Of a DNA stretch of 7,918 nucleotides, positions 1 through 7,003 are shown one piece after another (the stretch's first letter is position 1; each line of letters opens with the position of its first letter). This DNA comes from Actinomycetota bacterium (GTDB lineage Bacteria; Actinomycetota; Acidimicrobiia; Acidimicrobiales; Acidimicrobiaceae): contig SIRY01000032.1 of the NCBI GenBank assembly GCA_004366215.1, positions 1-7,918 of the forward strand, given 5' to 3'. The position numbers were made by a program, and so were the translations under genes. A model generated the notes under the pieces. It did not search any database. It had not been told where the DNA came from and saw nothing but the letters and a program-made list of their open reading frames with translations.

Positions 1-2
1 CG

Positions 3-236
3 TTCGAGGCATCGGCGCACGAGCCAGGCAGAGGGCTGCTCGCCGGGGCTCAGTGGCTGTCTCGGGAGGCCGTCGACCCTGCTGGCGTCCTCGTCCAGGC
101 CCTCTTGCTCGAGCACGACGAGGCGGTCGTCGTGCGCCCAGATTGCCACATCGCAGGCTTCGTGCGCTCAATCGACGAGGCGCACGCCGTGCTGCAGCGG
201 GCGCGCGGGCTCGCCGAACCGGTCGCCGCCTCGTAA
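3..236 (+). CDS. C-terminal fragment of an upstream protein, possibly an FAD-dependent hydroxylase tail (partial, 5' end outside window)
   Basis: An open frame enters from the left edge in frame 3 and stops at TAA 234-236, giving 77 residues. Codon use is GC-rich at third positions, as in the genes downstream, so it is probably real coding sequence. The fragment contains VVVRPDCHIAGFVRS near residues 43-57. This resembles the VLVRPDGHVAWR-type motif in the C-terminal thioredoxin-like domain of PheA/TfdB-family FAD monooxygenases, and the preceding part (LLAGAQWLSREAVDPAGV) fits the same domain. No catalytic or FAD-binding part is in the window, so the assignment is tentative. The gene ends about 11 nt before the likely cobQ start, so it may share the cob transcript, although its function need not be related to cobalamin. 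Confidence 0.5.
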   Translation, partial: FEASAHEPGRGLLAGAQWLSREAVDPAGVLVQALLLEHDEAVVVRPDCHIAGFVRSIDEAHAVLQRARGLAEPVAAS

Positions 237-247
237 GCTTGCACGGC

Positions 248-1714
248 GTGCGCGGAGCGCTCCTCATCGTCGGAACCGGGTCGAACGTCGGAAAGTCGAC
301 GGTCGTCACCGGGTTGCTCCGAGTCCTCGCGCGTCGTGGGGTTCGGGCTGCGCCCTTCAAGGGCCAGAACATGGCGCTCAACGCTGCGGTGGCGGCCGAT
401 GGTGGCGAGATCGGTCGAGCCCAAGCGCTCCAGGCGCGTGCGGCTCGCCTCGAGCCGAGCGTGCTCATGAATCCGGTGCTGCTCAAACCCTCAGGGCCTT
501 CGCGTAGCCAGCTCATCGTCCTTGGCCGTCCCTACGGTGAGCTCGAGGCTTCACGGTGGATGAGCGATCGTCAGGGCCTCCGCGAGGTCGTGCTCGACGC
601 GTTCGACCAGCTGCGCGCCCGGGTGGACGTCGTCATCGCCGAGGGTGCGGGCTCGGCAGCCGAGATCAACCTGCTCGACGGTGACCTTGCGAACCTCACG
701 TTGGCGGCGGCACGGCAGGTGCCTGCGGTCGTCGTCGGCGACATCGACCGCGGTGGCGTGTTTGCATCGTTGTTCGGCCACTACACGCTGCTGCCGCCAC
801 GGCTCGCTCGCTACCTGCGCGGGTTCATCATCACGAAGCTGCGCGGTGACGCGGACCTCCTCGCAGCGGGGGTCAGCACCCTCGAGCGCCGACTCAAGAC
901 CCGCTGTGTGGGGATCGTGCCGTGGCACCCGGTCGACCTGCCGGGCGAAGACTCGCTCGTGCGACGGCAACAGACCGCGGGCTCGAGCGAGCGAGTCGTG
1001 CGGGTCGGCGTCGTCGAGCTGCCGCACCTCGCGAACGCGACCGACTTTGACCCCCTCTTCGTCGAGGGCTACAGCGTTCGGTGGCTTCGCACCCCTGAGG
1101 AGCTGTCGGACTGCGACCTCGTCATCTTGCCAGGCTCGAAGGCGACGGTACACGACCTCTCGTGGCTCCGCCGTCGTGGCTTTGGCGTGGCACTCAGCCG
1201 CTACGTCGCACGAGGGGGATGGTTGCTCGGGATCTGTGCAGGCTACCAGATGCTCGCCGCCGACATCGACGACGCAGTAGAGTCGCGAGAGGGCCGTGTT
1301 CCTGGACTCGGCATGCTCGAGGCCTCCGTCGTCTTCGAACCGACGAAGGTCGTGCGTGAGGTCGATGCGACCCTCGCCTGGCCGGACCACACGGCGGTGC
1401 GCGGCTACTTCATGCACCACGGGCGGGTCGTAAGCGACCACCCGCCGCTCATGGTGCTCGAGTCGGGTCAGGGGGAGGGTGCGGTGCGGGGGCGGGTCCT
1501 GGCCACATCGCTGCACGGGCTCTTCGACGTCGATGCGGCTCGACGAGCGCTGCTCGGTGCGGTCGCCGAGGACCGGGGGAGGATCTTGCCGCCACGAGTT
1601 GCCTGGCAGCAGCACCTCGACGCGATGATCGACGACGTTGCCGACCTCCTTGAGCGGCACCTCTCGATGGACTACCTCGATCACCTCATCGAGCACGCGG
1701 GGCAGGCGCCGTAG
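248..1714 (+). CDS. cobQ: Cobyric acid synthase, glutamine-hydrolysing
   Basis: This cytoplasmic enzyme uses ATP and glutamine to amidate side chains b, d, e and g of adenosylcobyrinic acid a,c-diamide, giving adenosylcobyric acid. From GTG 248 it is 488 residues, the usual CobQ length. The N-terminal ATP-binding domain has GTGSNVGKS (residues 8-16), the FKGQNMALN motif, EGAGSAAEINLLDGDLANL and GDIDRGGVFASLFG. The C-terminal class I amidotransferase domain has LPGSKATVHDL, the nucleophile Cys330 in GICAGYQM, and a late His423 in SLHGLFD. GDIDRGGVFA separates CobQ from its paralogue CobB/CbiA. GTG 248 is chosen because CobQ proteins normally start one to three residues before GALL. TTG 239 is the alternative, and the in-frame sequence running back to position 53 overlaps the previous gene and lacks family similarity. 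No strong ribosome binding site is visible, so translational coupling to the upstream gene is likely. The nucleophile loop has Ala where Gly is common (GICGGYQ), which should be harmless. Confidence 0.95.
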   Translation: MRGALLIVGTGSNVGKSTVVTGLLRVLARRGVRAAPFKGQNMALNAAVAADGGEIGRAQALQARAARLEPSVLMNPVLLKPSGPSRSQLIVLGRPYGELEASRWMSDRQGLREVVLDAFDQLRARVDVVIAEGAGSAAEINLLDGDLANLTLAAARQVPAVVVGDIDRGGVFASLFGHYTLLPPRLARYLRGFIITKLRGDADLLAAGVSTLERRLKTRCVGIVPWHPVDLPGEDSLVRRQQTAGSSERVVRVGVVELPHLANATDFDPLFVEGYSVRWLRTPEELSDCDLVILPGSKATVHDLSWLRRRGFGVALSRYVARGGWLLGICAGYQMLAADIDDAVESREGRVPGLGMLEASVVFEPTKVVREVDATLAWPDHTAVRGYFMHHGRVVSDHPPLMVLESGQGEGAVRGRVLATSLHGLFDVDAARRALLGAVAEDRGRILPPRVAWQQHLDAMIDDVADLLERHLSMDYLDHLIEHAGQAP

Positions 1715-1715
1715 C

Positions 1716-4700
1716 ATGGTGCCGGCTGAGAGGAGGACGGTGAGGATCACCTACGCGACCAACGCTGACACAGAGGTGCTCGCCCTCCGCGTCGCTTGGG
1801 AGGACCTTCCTCCAGAGATCGAGCTGCGTGTGGTGAGCATCGGCGAGCTCGGCGAGCTCGCTCCTGAGGACGAAGAGGTGGTCGTCGTGCGAGCACTCGG
1901 GGGCGTCGGGGCGCTCGATCGACCGCAGCAGCTGCGCGAGAGGCTCGAGCGTGCTGGTGCGTTCCTCGTCGTCGTGCCCGGAGAGGCTACGTTCGACGAG
2001 CCGACGGCGCGCGCGTCGACCGTCCCCCTCGACGTCGTCGAGCAGGTGTGGCGCTACGCCCGCGAGGGGGGCGCGGCGAACCTGGGGTCGATGTGTCGCT
2101 ACCTCGCGCGGCGACTCGGGGGGCGTGCCCTCTCGGTCGCGCCGCCGGTGCCTGTGCCGCTCGTTGGCATGGCCGGTGCGAGCCGCACCTACGCGGAGGG
2201 TGAGCGGCCGCGGGTGGGCTTCGTCTTCTACCGCGCCCACCTCATCGCCGGCAACACGGCCTTCGTCGATGAGCTGCGTCAGGTCGCCGACGAGGAGCAC
2301 GTCGCCCTTGGCCTGTGGTGGGCCTACTCGGTGCGCGCTGAGGTGGGGGCGACGCTGCGAGACGAGCTCAGCCGCGCCGGCGTGGACGTCGTGATCCTGA
2401 CCACGCTGGCAGGCGGTGAGAGCGATGGACTTGGCTGGGATCCGGGTCCGATCGGGCAGCTTGGGGTTCCTGTCGTGCAGGCTCCCATCGCGACGACCTC
2501 TCGGGGGGCCTGGGAGGCTTCAGACATGGGGCTCGCTCCGCTCGACGTGGCCATGGCTGTCGCCTTGCCAGAGTACGACGGCCGAATCATCACGGTCCCG
2601 ATCGCCTTCAAGGAGCTCGTCGACGCTGACGAGGTCTTTGGCGCTCCGGTCCACGCCTACCGGCTCGATCGTGAGCGAGCGAGCCGGGTGCTGCGACTGT
2701 CGCAGCGTCTCGGAGCTCTTCGGACCAGGCCCGCTGCGGCGAAGCGTTGCGCGATCGTGCTCTCGGCGTACCCGACCAAGCGGTCTCGCCTCGGCAACGC
2801 TGTGGGTCTCGACACCCCGGCGAGCCTCCTGCGCCTGCTCGCGCGGCTGCGCGAGCGAGGTTGGCACACCGAGGTACCCGCGGATGCGAATCAGCTCATG
2901 GCCGAGCTCGGGGCGCTGCTCGAGCCGGCGAGCGGCAGCCGACCGTCCAGCGGCGGGGTGCGGGTGCCGGTCGCAGCGTACCGCGCGTGGTACGAGACGC
3001 TCGAGCCGGAGCTCCGCTCCGCGGTCGAGGACGCCTGGGGTCCACCCCCCGGAGGCCGCTACGTTGACGGCGACGCCTTCTGGTTTCCCGCGATCGAGCT
3101 CGGCTCAGTGCTCGTCGCGATTCAACCTGCGCGTGGCTACGGTGCCGACGCCATCTCGCTCTACCACTCCCCGGTGCTGCCTCCGTCGCACCACTACCTC
3201 GCCTTCTACCGCTACCTCGAGGAGGCGGGCTTCGATGCGATCGTGCACCTTGGCAAGCACGGCACGCTCGAGTGGCTGCCCGGCAAGGGTGTGGGCCTCT
3301 CGGCGCGCTGCTGGCCAGACATCGCCCTCGGGGAGCTCCCGCTCATCTACCCGTTCGTCGTCAACGACCCCGGTGAGGGGGTGCAGGCCAAGCGACGGTC
3401 CCACGCGGTGATCGTCGATCACCTGGTACCGCCGCTGACGCGAGCAGAGAGCTACGGCGCGCTCGCGGAGCTCGAGGTGCTCCTCGACGAACACCAGCGA
3501 ATCGCTGCGCTCGATCCAGAGAAGTTGCCCGGGATCCGCCGCCAGATCTGGGAGCTGCTCGAGCGTGAGCGGCTCACCGAGGATCTCGGCGCGACTGAAC
3601 CCCCTGTGTCCGCGGAGGCCTTCGACGAGTTGCTCCTCGAGGTCGACGGCTACCTCTGCGAGCTCAAGGACGCCACGATCCGAGGTGGCCTCCACGTTCT
3701 TGGCGAGGCACCGACAGGTGAGGCGCTCGTCGATCTCGTCGCCCAGATCGTGCGTGTGCCCCAGCTCGGCGTGGGGAGCCTCGTCGACGAGCTCGATCGG
3801 CGAGAGGGGCGTGAGGGAGACCGCGGCCGAGCAGCGCGTGACGCCGCTGACGGGCGCGTGCACGAGATCCTCTGGGCGCTGAGTGAGGCCGGCTGGGATC
3901 CCTGCGTGCTCAGGGATGAGCAGTGGCTCGCGAGCGTCGGGCTGGCTCAGCCGGCACCCGAGCTGCTCGCGGTGCTCGACTGGATCGCATCGTCGCTCGT
4001 CCCGCGGATCGCGGCCGCAGAACGTGAGCTCGACGCGGTCGTCGACGCGCTCGACGGCAAGCCGGTGGCCCCAGGTCCGGCTGGAGCGCCATCTCGCGGG
4101 ATGGCGCACGTGCTGCCGACCGGGCGGAACTTCTACGGCCTCGACCCGCGTGCGGTGCCGAGCCGACTGAGTTGGCAGACGGGGCGGCTCGCCGCGGAGG
4201 CCCTCTGTGAGCGGTTTCGGCGTGACACGGGGCGCGAGCTCCGTCACGCGAGCGTGGTCCTCTGGGGGACTGCGGCCCTTCGCACCGGTGGCGACGACGT
4301 CGCGCTGGTACTGGCGCTGCTTGGCGTCGAACCTCGGTGGGACGAGGTCTCAGGGCGGGTGGTCGGACTCAGGCTCATCGAGCCAGAGCGTCTTGGCCGG
4401 CCCAGGGTGGATGTGACGGTCCGCATCTCAGGACTGTTTCGTGACGCGTTCCAGCATGCCGTCGCGCTCATCGATGAGGCTGTCGAGCTCGTCGCGAAGG
4501 CGATCGACGAAGGGGCAGCGAACCCCATCGCTGCCACCGGGGCAGGGCCGCGGATCTTTGGTCCGCCACCGCAGGCCTACGGCTCTGGGGTGCTCGAGGC
4601 GATCGAGCACGGTCGCTGGGCGGAGGCGAGCGACCTCGGGCGCACGTGGGCTCGCTACTCGCAGCATGCCTACGGTCGCTCGAGCTACGGAGCGGAGGCG

Positions 4701-5258
4701 ACCGAAGTACTGTGGCAGCGTCTCGGTGACGTCGAGGCCATCGTCAAGGCGCAGGACAACCGCGAGCACGACATCTTCGACTCCGACGACTACCTCCAGG
4801 ATCACGGGGGCATGATCGCTGCAGCTCGTGCGGCCGGGAACCGGGCAGCGCGCGGCTACTTCGGAGATACCTCACGACCGGCAGAGCCGCGCGTCCGCTC
4901 GCTCGAAGAAGAGGCGGCACGGGTGGTGCGTCAGCGGGTGGTCAACCCAAAGTGGCTGGCGGCGATGCGCCGCCACGGCTACAAGGGCGCCTTCGAGATG
5001 GCCGCCACGGTCGACTACGTCTTTGGCTACGACGCCACCGCGGGCATCGGTCGAGACTGGATGTACGACGCGATCACGGATCGCTACGTCGGTGACGGCG
5101 AGAACCGCGCGTTCCTCCTGCGGGTCAACCCGGCTGCCCTCGCGGCCATCTGCGACCGGCTCCGAGAAGCCGCGATCCGTGGCATGTGGCGCGCAGATCC
5201 TGCTCGGCTCGAGATGCTGCTTGAGGCTCGCCTCGAGGCTGAAGGAGCGCAGGAGTGA
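1716..5258 (+). CDS. cobN: Cobaltochelatase large subunit CobN
   Basis: This is the large porphyrin-chelatase-type subunit that binds hydrogenobyrinic acid a,c-diamide and inserts Co2+ in the aerobic B12 pathway, powered by an AAA+ partner. From ATG 1716 it has 1180 residues, within the CobN/BchH range. The N-terminal part has VVVRALGGVGALD and a GGAANLGSMCRYLA segment typical of CobN. The conserved core IVHLGKHGTLEWLPGKG is at about residues 509-525 and is followed by PLIYPFVVNDPGEG and a QAKRRSHAVIVDHL stretch. The C-terminal signature DNREHDIFDSDDYLQDHGG starts at about residue 1014. ATG 1716 lies one base after the cobQ stop. GTG 1740 is an alternative start: an AGGAGG lies just before it, but only 3 nt away, and recognisable CobN sequence begins there (VRITYATNADTE). 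The gene overlaps the next by 4 nt (GTGA), so all three are co-translated. CobN rather than Mg-chelatase BchH/ChlH is favoured by the cobQ neighbour and the absence of chlorophyll genes. Confidence 0.95.
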   Translation: MVPAERRTVRITYATNADTEVLALRVAWEDLPPEIELRVVSIGELGELAPEDEEVVVVRALGGVGALDRPQQLRERLERAGAFLVVVPGEATFDEPTARASTVPLDVVEQVWRYAREGGAANLGSMCRYLARRLGGRALSVAPPVPVPLVGMAGASRTYAEGERPRVGFVFYRAHLIAGNTAFVDELRQVADEEHVALGLWWAYSVRAEVGATLRDELSRAGVDVVILTTLAGGESDGLGWDPGPIGQLGVPVVQAPIATTSRGAWEASDMGLAPLDVAMAVALPEYDGRIITVPIAFKELVDADEVFGAPVHAYRLDRERASRVLRLSQRLGALRTRPAAAKRCAIVLSAYPTKRSRLGNAVGLDTPASLLRLLARLRERGWHTEVPADANQLMAELGALLEPASGSRPSSGGVRVPVAAYRAWYETLEPELRSAVEDAWGPPPGGRYVDGDAFWFPAIELGSVLVAIQPARGYGADAISLYHSPVLPPSHHYLAFYRYLEEAGFDAIVHLGKHGTLEWLPGKGVGLSARCWPDIALGELPLIYPFVVNDPGEGVQAKRRSHAVIVDHLVPPLTRAESYGALAELEVLLDEHQRIAALDPEKLPGIRRQIWELLERERLTEDLGATEPPVSAEAFDELLLEVDGYLCELKDATIRGGLHVLGEAPTGEALVDLVAQIVRVPQLGVGSLVDELDRREGREGDRGRAARDAADGRVHEILWALSEAGWDPCVLRDEQWLASVGLAQPAPELLAVLDWIASSLVPRIAAAERELDAVVDALDGKPVAPGPAGAPSRGMAHVLPTGRNFYGLDPRAVPSRLSWQTGRLAAEALCERFRRDTGRELRHASVVLWGTAALRTGGDDVALVLALLGVEPRWDEVSGRVVGLRLIEPERLGRPRVDVTVRISGLFRDAFQHAVALIDEAVELVAKAIDEGAANPIAATGAGPRIFGPPPQAYGSGVLEAIEHGRWAEASDLGRTWARYSQHAYGRSSYGAEATEVLWQRLGDVEAIVKAQDNREHDIFDSDDYLQDHGGMIAAARAAGNRAARGYFGDTSRPAEPRVRSLEEEAARVVRQRVVNPKWLAAMRRHGYKGAFEMAATVDYVFGYDATAGIGRDWMYDAITDRYVGDGENRAFLLRVNPAALAAICDRLREAAIRGMWRADPARLEMLLEARLEAEGAQE
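1730..1736 (+). promoter_or_regulatory. Candidate Shine-Dalgarno for an internal cobN start
   Basis: GAGGAGG lies within the first codons after ATG 1716 and 3 nt before the in-frame GTG 1740. The sequence is a near-perfect anti-16S match but the spacing is shorter than the usual 5-9 nt. ATG 1716 itself has no good ribosome binding site, so the true cobN start is undecided between the two. Confidence 0.35.
5242..5247 (+). promoter_or_regulatory. Ribosome binding site for the fused chelatase ATPase gene
   Basis: AAGGAG sits 7 nt before GTG 5255, inside the last codons of cobN. It decides in favour of the GTG start that overlaps the cobN stop (GTGA, 5255-5258), and indicates translational coupling between the two chelatase subunits. 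Confidence 0.75.
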
Positions 5259-7003
5259 TTCGACTCGACACGGTCGTCGGCAACGACGACGCCAAGCTCG
5301 CCCTCGCGCTCGTGGCGGTGGATCCAGCGATTGGGGGGGTGCTCCTCGTCGGCCCGCCAGGTGTCGCCAAGTCGACGATGGCGCGTGGCCTCGCAGTGCT
5401 CCTCGGCGACGCGCCCTTCGTTGAGGTTCCGCTCGGGGCGACGGAGGACCGCATCAAGGGGTCGATTGACCTCGCAGGAGCGCTTCGAGGTGGTGAGGTG
5501 CGCCTGCGCCAGGGTCTCCTCGGCGCCGCCCACGGCGGCGTGCTCTACCTCGACGAGGTCAACCTTCAGCCGGATCACGTCGTCGACCTCCTGCTCGACG
5601 CGGCTGCGAGCGGCGTGAACCGGGTTGAGCGCGATGGCGTGTCAGCGAGTGAGCCGGCGCAGTTCGCCCTCGTCGCAACCATGAATCCAGAGGAGGGAGC
5701 GCTGAGGCCACAGCTTCGAGATCGCTTCGCGATGGTCGTCGAGGTCGCTCCGCTCGCTGGTCGAGATGAGCGGCGTCGCGCACTCGAGCGTGCGCTGACG
5801 GCGGGCGAGCATCCCGACGAGACTGATCGGCTCGCGATCCAGCTCGCTCGTGCGCGCTTGGCTGAGATCGCGCTCGACGAGTCGTTCGACTGGGTGGTCG
5901 ACACCGTGCTCGCGGCGGGCGTCGCGTCGCTGCGAGCTGACATCGCGCTCGCCCGCGCCGCGCGAGCTCGTGCGGCGCTCGAAGGGCGCCGTCGGATCGA
6001 GCAGGGTGACGTCGCGCGGGTCGCACCGCTCATCCTTGCGGGTCGCCAGTCGGCGGGGACGAGGGGATCAGCGGCAGGTGCCTCGTCGACCACGCTACCG
6101 AACGTGGCGCCGACTGGGAGCCGTGGGGCGTCCGCTGCGCCTGACGACACCCGGCCTGGCAGCAGAGCTGGGTCTGCTACAGCTCGCGACGACGGAGCTC
6201 GCGCAGAGAGCGTGGCTGGCCAAGCGGAGTCGGCGTCGTCGGCGCGCCAAGGTCAACCTCCACGCGCTGAGAGCGCTCCGTGGGAGGATCCACGCTTCGC
6301 GGGCGTCACGAGCGCCCTCCCTCGGCCCCGAAGCCACCGTAGAGGGCTCGGTGCCGAGTCGCACGAGCTGCCGCACGGCGAGCGCGGAAGCGTCTCGCTC
6401 ACGCGCAGCGTCCTCGCGCGGATCGAGCGAGCGGGAGCGGGGCCGATCGCTCCGGAGGACGTGCGGCGAGTCGATCGTGCTCGGCGTGACGCTCGGTGCG
6501 TCATCCTCGTCGTCGACGCATCTGGCTCGCAGTCGTCGGCTCGGTCGGTCGCGATCGCCGCGGCGGTCATCGAGGAGCTCCTCGGCCACGCCTACCAGGC
6601 TCGTGCGCACGTTGCGGTGGTGACGGTGAGCGGAGACGGGGCGCAGGTCGTCTTGCGGCCTACGCGGTCGCTCGAGGTGGCGCGTGCCCGGATGGACGCC
6701 ATCGACCGGCGAGGGCCGACGCCCCTCGCGGCGGGACTGCGTGAGGCGAGCAGGCTCGCTGAGCAGCTACGTCACCGAGGGCTTGAGCCGCTCCTCGTGC
6801 TCATCACCGATGGGCGTCCCACCGTCGGTGAGGAGGGCCTCGGGCCCGTCGAGGCGACGCTGCGGGCTGCCGCGGCGCTGCGGCGTCTTGGGATCGAGGG
6901 TATCGTGGCCGAGGTTCCCGCTGCCGGTGGCGATGAGCTCGGCGTGTGTCAGCGGCTCGCTGACGCCTCGGGACTGACGCACGTCGTCGCTGAGGAGGCG
7001 TAG
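5255..7003 (+). CDS. Fused ChlI/ChlD-type chelatase motor subunit (AAA+ ATPase plus VWA domain)
   Basis: This 582-residue protein combines the ATPase (I/CobS-like) and adaptor (D/CobT-like) subunits of a metal chelatase, and probably drives cobalt insertion by the CobN encoded just upstream. The ATPase domain (about 1-260) has Walker A GPPGVAKST (33-41), the BchI-type ATEDRIKGSIDL segment, Walker B GVLYLDEVNL (95-104; Asp100, Glu101), and ATMNPEEGALRPQLRDRF with sensor and arginine-finger features. The linker (about 265-370) is low-complexity, rich in Ala, Ser, Gly and Arg. The VWA domain (about 415-582) has a complete MIDAS: DASGS (421-425), Thr489 in GPTPLAAGL and Asp519 in LITDGRP. Similar fused proteins of about 600-680 residues occur with cobalamin genes in mycobacteria (the Rv2850c type), usually annotated as magnesium chelatase. 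A true magnesium-chelatase role is unlikely beside cobQ and cobN. The last 55 bp overlap the convergent glycosylase gene. The linker shows odd codon statistics, described as a separate feature. Confidence 0.92.
   Translation: MIRLDTVVGNDDAKLALALVAVDPAIGGVLLVGPPGVAKSTMARGLAVLLGDAPFVEVPLGATEDRIKGSIDLAGALRGGEVRLRQGLLGAAHGGVLYLDEVNLQPDHVVDLLLDAAASGVNRVERDGVSASEPAQFALVATMNPEEGALRPQLRDRFAMVVEVAPLAGRDERRRALERALTAGEHPDETDRLAIQLARARLAEIALDESFDWVVDTVLAAGVASLRADIALARAARARAALEGRRRIEQGDVARVAPLILAGRQSAGTRGSAAGASSTTLPNVAPTGSRGASAAPDDTRPGSRAGSATARDDGARAESVAGQAESASSARQGQPPRAESAPWEDPRFAGVTSALPRPRSHRRGLGAESHELPHGERGSVSLTRSVLARIERAGAGPIAPEDVRRVDRARRDARCVILVVDASGSQSSARSVAIAAAVIEELLGHAYQARAHVAVVTVSGDGAQVVLRPTRSLEVARARMDAIDRRGPTPLAAGLREASRLAEQLRHRGLEPLLVLITDGRPTVGEEGLGPVEATLRAAAALRRLGIEGIVAEVPAAGGDELGVCQRLADASGLTHVVAEEA
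6123..6355 (+). other. Linker segment of the chelatase gene with codon bias in the wrong frame
   Basis: Within the fused chelatase gene, roughly codons 290-367, the annotated frame loses its GC-rich third positions. By hand count about 56% of third bases are G or C over 6138-6290, against about 80% at the start of the same gene. The frame shifted by +1 reads about 79% over the same stretch and gives a leucine-rich, helix-like peptide (for example PGLAAELGLLQLATTELAQR, then KVNLHALRALRGRIHA). The flanking ATPase and VWA domains are clearly in the annotated frame. One frame change near 6090-6130 and a compensating one near 6300-6355 would explain this. Chance composition of a disordered linker is the alternative. 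Confidence 0.4.

Noticed and set aside
53..247. Extended 5' end of cobQ starting at GTG 53
   Set aside because: This part overlaps the end of the upstream gene in another frame, is arginine-rich as expected of out-of-frame reading, and lies before the normal CobQ N-terminus.
1..250. Cobalamin riboswitch upstream of cobQ
   Set aside because: The region before cobQ is coding for the previous gene, and I see no B12-box-like sequence or room for a leader.
1638..1715. Extended 5' end of cobN inside cobQ
   Set aside because: The extra residues are Ser/Arg/Thr-rich and lie over the conserved end of cobQ; the start just after the cobQ stop is more plausible.
551..1750. 399-codon open frame on the minus strand across cobQ
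   Set aside because: It mirrors the cobQ reading frame in GC-rich DNA, has no recognisable motifs, and cobQ motifs are unambiguous on the plus strand.
1842..1860. Short tandem repeat of GGCGAGCTC in cobN
   Set aside because: Two copies encode Gly-Glu-Leu twice within a coding region; the size is ordinary for GC-rich genes.
3105..4247. 380-codon open frame on the minus strand inside cobN
   Set aside because: It is a long antisense shadow produced by strong third-position GC bias; it has no family similarity and lies opposite the conserved core of cobN.
5850..6623. Complete separate gene in the +1 frame across the chelatase linker
   Set aside because: Only the middle part (about 6123-6355) looks coding; the ends overlap clear ATPase and VWA motifs and have shadow-like composition, and no ribosome binding site is evident. 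Kept only as a frame anomaly.
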